Origin: Mesorhizobium sp. L-2-11 | GTDB taxonomy: Bacteria > Pseudomonadota > Alphaproteobacteria > Rhizobiales > Rhizobiaceae | Assembly (NCBI RefSeq): GCF_016756595.1 | Contig: NZ_AP023257.1 | Coordinates: 1-64,000 of the forward strand | Direction: 5' to 3' | DNA: 64,000 nucleotides | Shown: positions 8,106 through 19,063 of the stretch, one piece after another | Position numbering within the stretch: position 1 is the first letter of the stretch | How the letters are laid out: each line of letters starts with the position of its first letter | The notes under the pieces: model-generated | The model's input: only the letters and a program-made list of their open reading frames with translations | Told to the model about the DNA's origin: nothing | Databases searched by the model: none | Made by a program: the position numbers and the translations under genes

Positions 8106-8624
8106 ATGGCGGTTTCGAAATCCAGCTACGATTACGAGGAACTGCTTGCCTGCGCCCGCGGCGAGCTGTTCGGACCTGGAAACGCCCAGCTCCCCTATCC
8201 GCCGATGCTGATGTTCGACCGCATCACCGAAATCAGTGAGACGGGCGGCGCCTTCGACAAGGGCTTCATCCGCGCAGAATTCGACATCAAGCCGGACCTG
8301 TGGTTTTTCGCCTGCCACTTTATCGGCAACCCGATCATGCCGGGGTGCCTGGGCCTCGACGCCATGTGGCAATTGACCGGATTCTACCTCGGCTGGCTCG
8401 GTGAGCCGGGCAAGGGCATGGCGCTGTCGACCGGCGAAGTGAAATTCAAAGGCATGGTGACGCCGTCGGTCAAGAAGGTAGAATATGGCGTGGATTTCAA
8501 GCGCGTGATGCGCGGCCGGCTGGTGCTGGGTATCGCCGATGGCTGGCTGAAGGCGGATGGCGAACCCATATACGCAGCAACGGATCTCAAGGTGGGTCTG
8601 TCCAAGCAATCGGCCGCCGCCTGA
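8106..8624 (+). CDS. fabA: 3-hydroxydecanoyl-ACP dehydratase/isomerase FabA
   Basis: FabA dehydrates 3-hydroxyacyl-ACP and isomerises trans-2- to cis-3-decenoyl-ACP, committing carbon to unsaturated fatty acids. The 172-residue product from ATG 8106 has the catalytic His in [20 protein letters not shown] and the family segment [16 protein letters not shown] 8106 was chosen over the upstream 8046 because it follows a GGGGACGAG ribosome-binding stretch and gives the standard FabA N-terminus. It is the first gene of fabA-fabB-fabI. Confidence 0.97.
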   Translation: MAVSKSSYDYEELLACARGELFGPGNAQLPYPPMLMFDRITEISETGGAFDKGFIRAEFDIKPDLWFFACHFIGNPIMPGCLGLDAMWQLTGFYLGWLGEPGKGMALSTGEVKFKGMVTPSVKKVEYGVDFKRVMRGRLVLGIADGWLKADGEPIYAATDLKVGLSKQSAAA

Positions 8625-8752
8625 CCGGCGCCTGCGCAGCGCGGCCGAGTCCGCGGGAGGCGCAAAGGAGCTGTAGAACTTAATTTGCGCATCCTTGTCC
8701 GGCAGGTTTCGGTCCGGCAGGTTTCGCGTTCATGCGCTGGAAGGAGTTGCGA

Positions 8753-9973
8753 ATGAGACGGGTCGTAGTGACAGGCCTCGGCATCGTGTCGTCGATCGGC
8801 AACAATGCCAACGAGGTCCAGGCCTCGCTGCATGATGCCAGATCCGGGATCAGCCACTCCGATTCCTTCGCCGAACACGGCTTCCGCTGCCAGGTCTGGG
8901 GAGCGCCGACGCTCGACCCCTCGGCGCTGATCGATCGCCGCGCCATGCGCTTCCTGTCGCAAGGCGCGGCCTGGAACCATGTCGCCATGGACCAGGCGAT
9001 CGTCGACGCTGGACTTGGCGAGAACGACATCACCAATGAGCGCACCGGCATCGTCATGGGATCGGGCGGACCATCGACCAGAACCATCGTCGAAGCCGCC
9101 GAAACCACGCTCAAGAACGGCAGCCCCAAGCGCATCGGCCCGTTCGCCGTGCCGAAGGCGATGTCGTCGACCGCTTCGGCGACGCTCGCCACCTGGTTCA
9201 AGATCCACGGCGTCAATTATTCGATCTCTTCGGCCTGCTCGACCTCGGCGCATTGCATCGGCAATGGCTACGAACTGATCCAGTGGGGCAAGCAGGACAT
9301 GGTCTTCGCCGGCGGCCATGAGGATCTCGACTGGACGATGTCGGACCTGTTCGACGCGATGGGCGCCATGTCCTCCAAGTTCAACGACCGGGCATCGGCT
9401 GCCTCGCGCGCCTATGACGTCGATCGCGACGGCTTCGTCATTGCCGGCGGCGCCGGCGTGCTGGTGCTGGAAGAGCTCGAGCACGCCAAGGCGCGCGGCG
9501 CCAAGATCTACGCCGAGGTCGTCGGCTATGGCGCGACCTCCGATGGCTACGACATGGTGGCGCCCTCGGGCGAAGGCGCGGTGCGCTGCATGCGGCAGGC
9601 GCTGGCTACCGTCTCTTCGCCGGTCGACTACATCAACACGCACGGCACCTCGACGCCGGTCGGCGACTCCAGGGAAATGGGCGCGATCCGCGAGGTGTTC
9701 GGCGAAAAAATGCCGTTCATCACCTCGACGAAATCACTGACCGGCCATTCGCTGGGTGCGGCCGGCGTGCAGGAATCGATCTATTCGATCCTGATGATGC
9801 AAGGCGGCTTCATTGGCGAGAGCGCCCACATCGAGCAGCTCGACCCGGAATTCGAGGGTATGCCGATCGTGCGCGAACGCATCGACGATGCCAGGATCGA
9901 CACTGTCTTGTCCAACTCGTTCGGTTTCGGCGGCACCAACGCAACGCTGATTTTCCAGCGCTATTCTGCATAA
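8753..9973 (+). CDS. fabB: 3-oxoacyl-ACP synthase I FabB
   Basis: FabB condenses malonyl-ACP with acyl-ACP and elongates the cis-unsaturated intermediate produced by FabA. The 406-residue product (ATG 8753, preceded by AAGGAG) has the catalytic Cys in [12 protein letters not shown], the two active-site His in [11 protein letters not shown] and [12 protein letters not shown], and the terminal [12 protein letters not shown] loop. The ATG at 8732 lacks a ribosome-binding site and would add 7 residues. It lies downstream of fabA, probably in one operon. Confidence 0.97.
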   Translation: MRRVVVTGLGIVSSIGNNANEVQASLHDARSGISHSDSFAEHGFRCQVWGAPTLDPSALIDRRAMRFLSQGAAWNHVAMDQAIVDAGLGENDITNERTGIVMGSGGPSTRTIVEAAETTLKNGSPKRIGPFAVPKAMSSTASATLATWFKIHGVNYSISSACSTSAHCIGNGYELIQWGKQDMVFAGGHEDLDWTMSDLFDAMGAMSSKFNDRASAASRAYDVDRDGFVIAGGAGVLVLEELEHAKARGAKIYAEVVGYGATSDGYDMVAPSGEGAVRCMRQALATVSSPVDYINTHGTSTPVGDSREMGAIREVFGEKMPFITSTKSLTGHSLGAAGVQESIYSILMMQGGFIGESAHIEQLDPEFEGMPIVRERIDDARIDTVLSNSFGFGGTNATLIFQRYSA

Positions 9974-9985
9974 GGACTGCCAATC

Positions 9986-10798
9986 ATGGACGGATTGATG
10001 AAGGGCAAGCGCGGGCTTGTCATGGGTGTCGCCAACGACCATTCGATCGCCTGGGGCATCGCCCGGAAACTGTCCGAGCATGGGGCGGAACTCGCCTTCA
10101 CCTATCAGGGCGAAGCTTTTGGGCGCCGGGTCAAGCCGCTCGCCGACAAGCTCGGCTCCTCGCTGGTCGTCCCTTGCGACGTCGAGGACAGCGCATCGGT
10201 TGCCGCTACCTTCGAGACCTTGGGCGAGGCCTGGGGCGGGCTGGACTTCGTCGTTCACGCCATCGGCTTTTCCGACAAGAACGAGCTGAAAGGCCTTTAC
10301 GCCGACACCAGCCGCGACAATTTCGTCCGCACCATGGTCATCTCCTGCTATTCCTTCACCGAGGTCGCCCGTCATGCCGCAGCGTTGATGAAAGACGGCG
10401 GCTCGATGATCACGCTGACCTATGCCGGTTCGGTCCGCGTCATGCCGAACTACAACGTCATGGGCGTCGCCAAGGCCGGGCTTGAAGCCAGCGTCCGCTA
10501 TCTCGCCAACGACTACGGCCCGCGCGGCATCAGGGTGAACGGCATATCGGCCGGACCGGTGCGGACACTGGCCGGCGCCGGGATTTCCGACGCACGCCAC
10601 ATGTTTTCCTACCAGCAGCGCAACTCGCCGCTGCGCCGCACGGTGACCATCGACGAAGTCGGTGGCTCGGCGCTCTATCTGCTGTCCGATCTGTCGTCGG
10701 GCGTCACCGGCGAAATCCACTATGTCGATTCCGGCTACCACATCGTCTCGATGCCGACGCTCGACGAGCTGAAGCGGACCGACAGCGGACGCGATTAA
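9986..10798 (+). CDS. fabI: Enoyl-ACP reductase FabI
   Basis: FabI is the NADH-dependent enoyl-ACP reductase that completes each elongation cycle. The 270-residue SDR protein has the FabI nucleotide signature GVANDHSIAWGIA, the active-site pair in YNVMGVAKAGLEAS (Tyr-x6-Lys), and the substrate loop NGISAGPVRTLAGAGI. It starts 12 bp after the fabB stop, which supports a fabA-fabB-fabI operon. Confidence 0.97.
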   Translation: MDGLMKGKRGLVMGVANDHSIAWGIARKLSEHGAELAFTYQGEAFGRRVKPLADKLGSSLVVPCDVEDSASVAATFETLGEAWGGLDFVVHAIGFSDKNELKGLYADTSRDNFVRTMVISCYSFTEVARHAAALMKDGGSMITLTYAGSVRVMPNYNVMGVAKAGLEASVRYLANDYGPRGIRVNGISAGPVRTLAGAGISDARHMFSYQQRNSPLRRTVTIDEVGGSALYLLSDLSSGVTGEIHYVDSGYHIVSMPTLDELKRTDSGRD

Positions 10799-10838
10799 TC
10801 CGCCCGCAGAAGATGCCTCGGTCCCGGTGAACCCGCCT

Positions 10839-11852
10839 TCAGCGGCGCGCCGCGAAAACCTTGAACATGCCGTCGCGAGCGATCTCGGCATGGCTGGAGA
10901 AGGCGGCCGCCAGCACCGGCTCGTAGGGAAGCTGGCGGTTCGCCACCATGAACAGCCGCCCGCCCGGCTTCAGCGCCTTCACTGCTGTGCGGATCATGCC
11001 GGCGCCGATCTCCGGCTCGGCCGCCCGACTGCGATGGAAGGGCGGATTCATGACGATGGCGTCATAGCGGCGCTCGACCGGCTCGCTCAAAAGATCGATC
11101 CAGAAGAAACCGGGTTCCGCCGCTGCATTGCCGAGATTGCCTTTCGCCGCCTCAAGCGCATCGAAATCGGCCTCGTAGAGATCGAGCGCCGATATGCCAG
11201 GTGAGCGGGCGGCGACCTCGGCCGCCACATAGCCCCAGCCGGCGCAGAAATCGGCAACGCTGCCACTGAGGTCGGTGGGCAGGTTGTCGACCAGCAATCT
11301 CGAACCCGCGTCGATCTTGTCGAAAGAGAACATACCTGGCGCGGTGCGGAACTTTTTCTCGACCAGAAGCGCTGGATTGGCGGCGCGAAGTGCCGCTGCG
11401 GCCGCAACATCGGCCGGTCGATGCAACCAGAAGGCGATGCCGTGATGTTTCGGCAAATGGCCGTCGAGCGGCACAAGGTCGTCGATGCGCTTACGCAGGC
11501 TGGCAATGCCATCGTCTTTGGCGCCGGCAACGACAATCGATCCGCCCGGCCTCACACACTCAATCGCCTTGGCGATGCGCCATTCGTTTTGCCCGCGATG
11601 ACGGCCGGCAAGCACCAATGCCAAATCGAAACCTTCACCCTCCGGACGCGGCGTGACGGTGAAGCCCGCAGCCTGCAGCGCGCGAAAATGCGGCCGGAAG
11701 CCTTGCACCAGATGCAGATCTGCATCGAAGCCTTCGGGCGGGTGAAAACCCGGCTCAGCGCCGAGAAAGAGGACACGCTCGCCCTTGCGCGGCAAGGAAA
11801 CAGCCTCGGCCTCGAACGGATGGAACAGTGTCTTCAGCGGCGCGGCGGACAT
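10839..11852 (-). CDS. rsmC: RsmC-like class I methyltransferase (16S rRNA guanine-N2)
   Basis: RsmC methylates G1207 of 16S rRNA in the small subunit. The 337-residue protein shows the RsmC layout: a degenerate N-terminal methyltransferase-like half and a C-terminal catalytic half with the AdoMet motif DFCAGWGYVAAEVA and the base-flipping motif IVMNPPFH followed by the GRLFMVANRQLPYE segment. It is convergent with fabI and downstream of pnp on the same strand. It could methylate a neighbouring rRNA guanine instead. Confidence 0.82.
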   Translation of the reverse strand: MSAAPLKTLFHPFEAEAVSLPRKGERVLFLGAEPGFHPPEGFDADLHLVQGFRPHFRALQAAGFTVTPRPEGEGFDLALVLAGRHRGQNEWRIAKAIECVRPGGSIVVAGAKDDGIASLRKRIDDLVPLDGHLPKHHGIAFWLHRPADVAAAAALRAANPALLVEKKFRTAPGMFSFDKIDAGSRLLVDNLPTDLSGSVADFCAGWGYVAAEVAARSPGISALDLYEADFDALEAAKGNLGNAAAEPGFFWIDLLSEPVERRYDAIVMNPPFHRSRAAEPEIGAGMIRTAVKALKPGGRLFMVANRQLPYEPVLAAAFSSHAEIARDGMFKVFAARR

Positions 11853-11890
11853 TTTTCGATCTCGAAATGCAGCTGGCTTGCTTTTGAAAC

Positions 11891-11923
11891 GAAACGGGCG
11901 CGACCTTCCGGCGCGCCCGTTTC
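11891..11923 (-). terminator. Terminator-like hairpin after pnp
   Basis: GAAACGGGCGCG (11891-11902) and CGCGCCCGTTTC (11912-11923) form a perfect 12 bp stem about 60 nt downstream of the pnp stop. On the minus strand it is followed by GTTTC rather than a clean T-run, so it may work as a terminator or as an RNA 3'-end protector. Confidence 0.6.
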
Positions 11924-11983
11924 AACTGTGCTGCTTCGCATCAGCTCGGAAAGCATGATGCGGACATTAAAGCTCCAAATCGC

Positions 11984-14131
<2,148 letters not shown>

Positions 14132-14535
14132 GTCTTGTCCTTCATATGCGGAAGAGGCCGCGCCGTTTCACCGTGCGCGAGTGCCCCTTTCCCCTGGCTT
14201 CGTTTCTCGGGCAGCCACGGGCAAGACAACGGGAAGCTCGGGTAAATCGGCGCGGTGCCGCGCGAGCATCCTGCAATCCTGCCCCATGACCGTCCATGGG
14301 CGGTTTCGAATGGCCCTGTGCTATCTCGAAACCGGGTCTGGCCAATCGATCCGACTGGCCTTGCGCATGACCCGAAAACCGCGGCTCTCGGAAATGCCTT
14401 GCGCAAATTCAAAGTTTCAGAGCGTCCTATATGCGCGTCCCAATCGAAGCGCGGCGCTCTACTTCCTTCATTGGAGCAACGGACTGCTCCAATGCGCGAC
14501 CGGCGGGCTCTCGAAAGAACCCGCCGGTCAATTCG
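14132..14535. other. rpsO-pnp intergenic region
   Basis: This 404 bp stretch has no credible coding gene. Next to rpsO it contains two strong hairpins (14498-14529 and 14470-14493). The remainder, up to the pnp start, shows no feature I recognise and presumably holds pnp 5' untranslated sequence; in other bacteria PNPase autoregulates through its leader. Confidence 0.6.
14470..14529 (-). terminator. Tandem hairpins downstream of rpsO
   Basis: GACCGGCGGG pairs with CCCGCCGGTC across 14498-14529, beginning 7 nt after the rpsO stop. A second perfect stem, ATTGGAGCA with TGCTCCAAT, spans 14470-14493. Neither has a strong T-run. They may be an rpsO terminator or RNase processing signals between rpsO and pnp. 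Confidence 0.55.
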
Positions 14536-14805
14536 TCAACGGCGCAGACCGAGCTTCTCGATCAGCGTCTGATAGCGCGCGTCGTCCTTGCGCTTGAGAT
14601 AATCAAGCAGGCTGCGGCGCTGGGAGACGAGAGCGAGCAGACCACGGCGGGAATGGTTATCCTTCTTGTGGTCCTTGAAATGGTCGGTCAGGTTCTTGAT
14701 GCGCTCGGAAAGGATGGCCACCTGGACTTCCGGAGACCCGGTATCGCCCTTGGCGGTTGCGAATTCACCCATCAATTCCTTCTTGCGCTCGGCAGTAATC
14801 GACAT
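14536..14805 (-). CDS. rpsO: 30S ribosomal protein S15
   Basis: S15 binds 16S rRNA early in assembly of the 30S platform. From ATG 14805 the product is the expected 89 residues, starting [16 protein letters not shown] and containing the family segments [24 protein letters not shown] and [20 protein letters not shown]. Longer in-frame starts upstream would add about 43 residues not found in S15. Confidence 0.98.
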   Translation of the reverse strand: MSITAERKKELMGEFATAKGDTGSPEVQVAILSERIKNLTDHFKDHKKDNHSRRGLLALVSQRRSLLDYLKRKDDARYQTLIEKLGLRR

Positions 14806-15835
14806 CGTGTTTTTCCTTATCTGTTTGAGGAAACGGGACGCCCTCGGCCGGGATGTCGTCCAGCAGGGGCCGGTACAAGCAACGTGGCATTGCACGATGC
14901 TGCGGCGCATATAGTGCAATTCAGGCAAAAACACCAGCCCAATTCACAAGCCGGCTTTTTGCTGCACAAACGACGATTTCGGTTCGGCTAAAGCCACTTC
15001 TTCCATCGGAAGAAGGCGACAAGCCCGAGCGCGACAACGGCCATGAACACCAGCGCTGCCGGATAGCCGTATTGGGCCTTCAGCTCCGGCATGTTCCATG
15101 GCGAGGCTTCGGGATCGAAGTTCATGCCCCACACGCCAGCGAGAAAGGTAAGCGGGATGAAGATCACCGAGACGATGGTCAGATAGCTGATGACGTCGCT
15201 GGTGCGTGCCTGGCTCAGCGACAGATGCATTTCGATCAGACCGGTCAGCATGTCGCGCTGGGTTTCGACCAGTTCGATAAGCCGAAGCGAGTGATCGAGC
15301 GTGTCGTTCAGGAAGATCTTGGTCTCGGGCTTCACATAGGGCACATCGTTGCGGATCAGCGTCGCCAGTGCGTCGCGCATCGGCCAAAGCACCCCCTTCA
15401 GCACATTGGCGTCGCGCCGCAACTCGTGAAGCCGCCGCATCTGGTGCTTGTCCGCCGCGCGCAGCATCTGGTCCTCGATGCCGTCGACCAATTCGCCGGC
15501 AGTCTCGATCGGCGGGAAGTAACTGTCGACTATGGCGTCGATCAGCGCATAGGCGAGGTAGTCGGCGCCGCGTGAGCGCAGCCGGTTGGGCATCGAGCTT
15601 TCGATGCGCTTGCGTACGGGGTCGAACGGATCGCCTTCCCGCTCCTGGAAAGTGACGACGAAGTTCCTGCCGAAGAAGACCGCGATCTGCTCGTAACGAT
15701 GCGCGGTGACGTCGTCGATCATCCTGACGACGACGAAGGCATGGTCCTCGAAGAAATCCACCTTTGGCCGCTGGCCGGTGTTGACGACGTCTTCCAGCGC
15801 CAGCGGATGCAGGCCGAAAATCCGGCCGATCTCCT

Positions 15836-15844
15836 CGATCAGCG
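15836..15844. repeat. Target-site duplication, left copy
   Basis: CGATCAGCG directly precedes the left inverted terminal repeat. The same 9 bases directly follow the right terminal repeat at 17142-17150. Confidence 0.9.
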
Positions 15845-17141
15845 CAGGGCTGTCCGGGGAAAGTTTTGAGTGAATCGAAATGCCACATGTGCATGCCCCG
15901 TAAAACGGGGTTTGTCCGTCTTTTCTCTGGTTGTCGAGACTCAGAAAAGGAACGGGGCATGCGCTTTGCACCTAGCATCTTCGGGCAGCTTCTTGAACCC
16001 ATCGATCGGCGTCAATTCCAAGCAATTGTGGATCGCCACGACGGGGATGCGTACGACAAATCGTTCAGAAGCTGGGATCATCTGGTGGCGCTGATCTATG
16101 CCCAGTTCTGCGGCAGCAGCAGCTTGCGTGGCCTGGAAGCCGGCTGGAACGCCAACAGCCAGCATCATTATCACCTGGGCAGCGGTCCGTTGATGCGTTC
16201 GACCTTGTCGGATGCCAACAGACGGCGTCCGGTCGCCATCTTTGCCGAGGCGTTCGGTCTGGTGGCGAACCTGCTCGACAGGCAAATGCGGCGCGAGGGC
16301 GAAGCAATGCTGCGGCTGATCGACTCGACCCCCATTCCGCTCGGCAAACTGTGCGATTGGGCCAAGTCGAACGGGCGCATTCGCGGCATGAAGGTGCATG
16401 TCGTCTATGACCCGAAGACCGACTGTCCGCGCGTCCTCGACATCACCGACGCCAACGTCAACGACGCCCAGGTCGGTCGCCAGATCACGATCGAAGCTGG
16501 AGCGACCTACGTGTTCGACAAGGGCTACTGCCATTATGGCTGGTGGACGGCGATCGCCGAAGCCGGATCGATCTTCGTGACGCGGCCCAAATCCAACATG
16601 AGGCTGGCGCTGCTGCGTGATCGCCCTATAGCCGAGCCGCAGGGCGACGGCTTCCTGGTTGTGGAAGACAGTGAGGTAAGCTTGGTCAGCAAGGCTGCTT
16701 GCAAGCTGCCGATGCGGCTGCGTCGCCTGCGCGTTCAGCGCGAAACGGGCGACACCATCACGCTTTTGACCAACGATCTGGAGCGCTCTGCCGTCGAGAT
16801 TGGACGGCTTTACAAAGGCCGCTGGCACATCGAGCTTCTGTTCCGATGGATCAAGCAGCACCTCAAGATCCGCAAGTTCCTCGGCAACAACGGCAATGCA
16901 ATCCGCCTGCAACTCTTTGCCGCAATGATCGCCTTTGCGCTGCTGCGCATTGTCGCGCGCACCCGCCGCGTCACTATTCCTATCTTGAGGTTCACAGAAC
17001 TGGTCGCTCAATACTTGTTCGGGCGGCGGAAACTGCACACCATCGATAAGCCGCCACCGGTCAATCCAAGCCGACCAAGGGACCGAGCCTCTCCCAATCA
17101 GATGGCCTTCATTTATGAATAACTTTCCCCGGACAGCCCTG
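15845..17141 (+). mobile_element. IS4-family insertion sequence inside corA
   Basis: The element is 1,297 bp. It is bounded by perfect 21 bp inverted repeats: CAGGGCTGTCCGGGGAAAGT plus T at the left end, and the reverse complement at 17121-17141. It is flanked by a 9 bp direct repeat, and carries a single transposase frame. Intact ends, an intact transposase and identical target repeats point to recent insertion and possible mobility. Confidence 0.95.
15959..17122 (+). CDS. IS4-family transposase
   Basis: The 387-residue protein begins MRFAPSIFGQLLEPIDRRQF, as in IS4-family members with an N-terminal DUF4372-type domain. Catalytic acidic residues are visible in RLIDSTPIPLG and YVFDKGYCHYGWW. 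The IS4 signature Y(2)R(3)E(6)K is exact in YKGRWHIELLFRWIK. ATG 15959 lies 114 bp inside the element and removes an unlikely 31-residue N-terminal extension. The frame is complete. Confidence 0.95.
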   Translation: MRFAPSIFGQLLEPIDRRQFQAIVDRHDGDAYDKSFRSWDHLVALIYAQFCGSSSLRGLEAGWNANSQHHYHLGSGPLMRSTLSDANRRRPVAIFAEAFGLVANLLDRQMRREGEAMLRLIDSTPIPLGKLCDWAKSNGRIRGMKVHVVYDPKTDCPRVLDITDANVNDAQVGRQITIEAGATYVFDKGYCHYGWWTAIAEAGSIFVTRPKSNMRLALLRDRPIAEPQGDGFLVVEDSEVSLVSKAACKLPMRLRRLRVQRETGDTITLLTNDLERSAVEIGRLYKGRWHIELLFRWIKQHLKIRKFLGNNGNAIRLQLFAAMIAFALLRIVARTRRVTIPILRFTELVAQYLFGRRKLHTIDKPPPVNPSRPRDRASPNQMAFIYE

Positions 17142-17150
17142 CGATCAGCG
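17142..17150. repeat. Target-site duplication, right copy
   Basis: CGATCAGCG, identical to 15836-15844, at the right edge of the IS4-family element. Confidence 0.9.
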
Positions 17151-17431
17151 GGATGTTGGCGAGGCCGGTGCAATCGAGCCAGATGACCGGCCATGCTTTG
17201 CAATGAGTATTCAGGTAGTCGATGCTGGCATTTTCGATTGTCTCGAATTTGTCGGGCGACATCAGTGTCAGTCGCAGTTCGCTGCGCCGCGCCGCCGGGT
17301 CGGCGATCAGTGTCCCCGGTGATGCGCCGACCGGCGGCCGCCGTGCTGTCACCGGCGCCCGCCTCCTGATCGTCTCGGCCTTTGCCATGTGCCCCTCGAA
17401 TGTACCACTGATCGAGATTAGACGAGGGGGC

Positions 17432-18397
17432 TCAGCCGGCAAAGACCCGCTTCGGCTTGAACATGCCTTGCTCGATGGCGCCGATGGCGACCAGCTTGCC
17501 GCGCGCCGTGGCGCAGGCTTCCTCGGCTTCCACCGGCGCGTCGCGACCACGGATGATGACCGGGTTGCCGAGGCGGATTTTTGTTGCCGCGTCGTCGCTG
17601 ATCGCGATCTGCGGCAGGCAGTCGAGCGCGGCTGACGTGTCGACCAGAAACGCGTCGATGGCATCGAAATCGACCGGCGCCGTGTCCGCTGCTGAATCCG
17701 AACCTTCATCGCCCTGTTCGCCGAAGCGAGCGGCTTCCAGCTCGGCGATGGTGACCAAGTCATCCTGCGTGAACGGCTCGACCTCGATCCGGCGCAGTTC
17801 GGCGATGTGACCGAAACAGCCGAGATCGCGGCCCATGTCGCGGGCCAGCGAGCGGACATAGGTGCCCTTGCCGCATTCGACCTCGAAAATGGTCCTGTCA
17901 GCACTGTGCTCAATCAGGTCGAGGCGGCCGATCTCGACTTCCCGCGCCGGAATGTCGACCGTCGCGCCGTCGCGAGCAAGATCATAGGCGCGCTCGCCTG
18001 CGATCTTGATGGCCGAAAATTGCGGCGGCGTCTGCATGATGACGCCGGTATATTTCGGCATCAGCAAAAGCACATCGGCTTCAGCCGGACGCTGGTCGGA
18101 GCTTTTCGACACCGGCCCTTCGAGGTCATCGGTCGAACGCTCCTCACCCCAGGCGACTGTGAAGCGGTAGACCTTGGCGCCATCCTGGACATAGGGGACG
18201 GTCTTGGTCGCTTCCCCGAGCGCGATCGGCAGCATGCCGGAAGCGAGCGGGTCGAGCGTGCCGGCATGGCCGGCCTTTTCAGCCTGGAACAGCCATTTGA
18301 TCTTGGAGACAGCCTCGGTCGAGCCCATGCCGACGGGTTTGTCCAGCACCAGCCAGCCGGAGATCGGCCGACCCTTCTTCTTGCCGCGACGCGCCAC
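17432..18397 (-). CDS. truB: tRNA pseudouridine-55 synthase TruB
   Basis: TruB makes pseudouridine 55 in the T-loop of tRNAs. The 321-residue protein starts with [19 protein letters not shown] and has the catalytic Asp in [20 protein letters not shown]. Further family segments are [17 protein letters not shown] and [16 protein letters not shown]. The C-terminal region carries an acidic insert ([13 protein letters not shown]). Its start overlaps the rbfA stop by one base, which suggests translational coupling. Confidence 0.97.
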   Translation of the reverse strand: MARRGKKKGRPISGWLVLDKPVGMGSTEAVSKIKWLFQAEKAGHAGTLDPLASGMLPIALGEATKTVPYVQDGAKVYRFTVAWGEERSTDDLEGPVSKSSDQRPAEADVLLLMPKYTGVIMQTPPQFSAIKIAGERAYDLARDGATVDIPAREVEIGRLDLIEHSADRTIFEVECGKGTYVRSLARDMGRDLGCFGHIAELRRIEVEPFTQDDLVTIAELEAARFGEQGDEGSDSAADTAPVDFDAIDAFLVDTSAALDCLPQIAISDDAATKIRLGNPVIIRGRDAPVEAEEACATARGKLVAIGAIEQGMFKPKRVFAG

Positions 18398-18834
18398 TAT
18401 TTTTTGTCCCTGTCGTTGTCTTTGTTCTGGTCGCCAATCTGGGCGTCTGGGCCGAGATCGCGCGCCACTTCGGGCGAGTGCAACAATTCGTTGATCTTCT
18501 GGAAATTGTCGTAGCTGGTGTCGAGCCGGAAGCGGAATTCCGGCATGTACTTCATCTGCCGGAGCGCGCCGGAAACGCGGCCGCGCACGAATTTCGCATG
18601 CTTGTTGAGCGCCTCGACCACCGCATCGGCATCGCTGGCGCCAAGCGGCGAGACGAAGGCAGTGGCGATCTTCAGATCGGGCGACATGCGCACCTCCGAG
18701 ACCGAAACCACCGAATTCTCGATCAACGGATCGAGGATCTCGCCGCGTTGCAAGGTTTCCGACAGCGCATGACGCACCTGCTCGCCGACGCGAAGCATGC
18801 GCTGGGATGGACCTGACGTTGTTGAACGGGGCAT
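18397..18834 (-). CDS. rbfA: Ribosome-binding factor A
   Basis: RbfA is a KH-like late assembly factor that binds the 30S subunit near the 5' end of 16S rRNA. The 145-residue protein has the typical [19 protein letters not shown] start, the segment [20 protein letters not shown], and the distal [18 protein letters not shown] motif. It lies between infB and truB, the conserved order. Confidence 0.96.
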   Translation of the reverse strand: MPRSTTSGPSQRMLRVGEQVRHALSETLQRGEILDPLIENSVVSVSEVRMSPDLKIATAFVSPLGASDADAVVEALNKHAKFVRGRVSGALRQMKYMPEFRFRLDTSYDNFQKINELLHSPEVARDLGPDAQIGDQNKDNDRDKK

Positions 18835-18895
18835 TTTTCTCTATCCTGAATCGTGAGGCACGGGATGGGACCGCGCCGCACGTCTCATATGCTTT

Positions 18896-18997
18896 AGAGC
18901 CTGAGCCATCCCGATAAGAATCGGGAATGGATCAGGCTCTATCTTTTTGTTTGACCATGATCTTCTCCGAAACCGGATACCCTTTTCGGGATCATGG
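18896..18997. repeat. Two palindromes between infB and rbfA
   Basis: AGAGCCTGA...TCAGGCTCT (18896-18940, with an inner CCCGAT/ATCGGG stem) and CCATGATC...GATCATGG (18955-18997) lie in the 229 bp gap. The second, with CTCCGAAACCGG and TTTTCGGGATCATG, resembles the repeat family seen at 40252-40365. There is no T-run in the direction of infB transcription, so read-through into rbfA is likely. Confidence 0.7.
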
Positions 18998-19063
18998 TTT
19001 AGGCGGCAGCCTTTCGACCACCGCCCGCTCTCAGTAGATGCTCGAACTCAAGTTGCTCGAAAC

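Larger units (their letters stand above)
14988..17388 (-). pseudogene. corA: CorA-family magnesium/cobalt channel, interrupted by an IS4-family element
   Basis: The N-terminal part (ATG 17388 down to 17142; MAKAETIRRRAPVTARR to CTGLANIPLI) and the C-terminal part (15844 to 14988; EEIGRIFGLHPLALEDVVN onward) are separated by the 1,297 bp insertion at 15845-17141. Removing the element and one copy of the 9 bp duplication leaves 1,095 nt, exactly 365 codons, so the original protein was 364 aa. The C-terminal part keeps the CorA hallmark GMN (WGMNFDPEA) between two membrane helices (IVSVIFIPLTFLAGVWG and ALVFMAVVALGLVAFF). Function is probably lost. Confidence 0.93.

Noticed and set aside
18896..18997. 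Terminator between infB and rbfA
   Set aside because: The stems lack a T-run on the transcribed strand and look like members of a dispersed repeat family.
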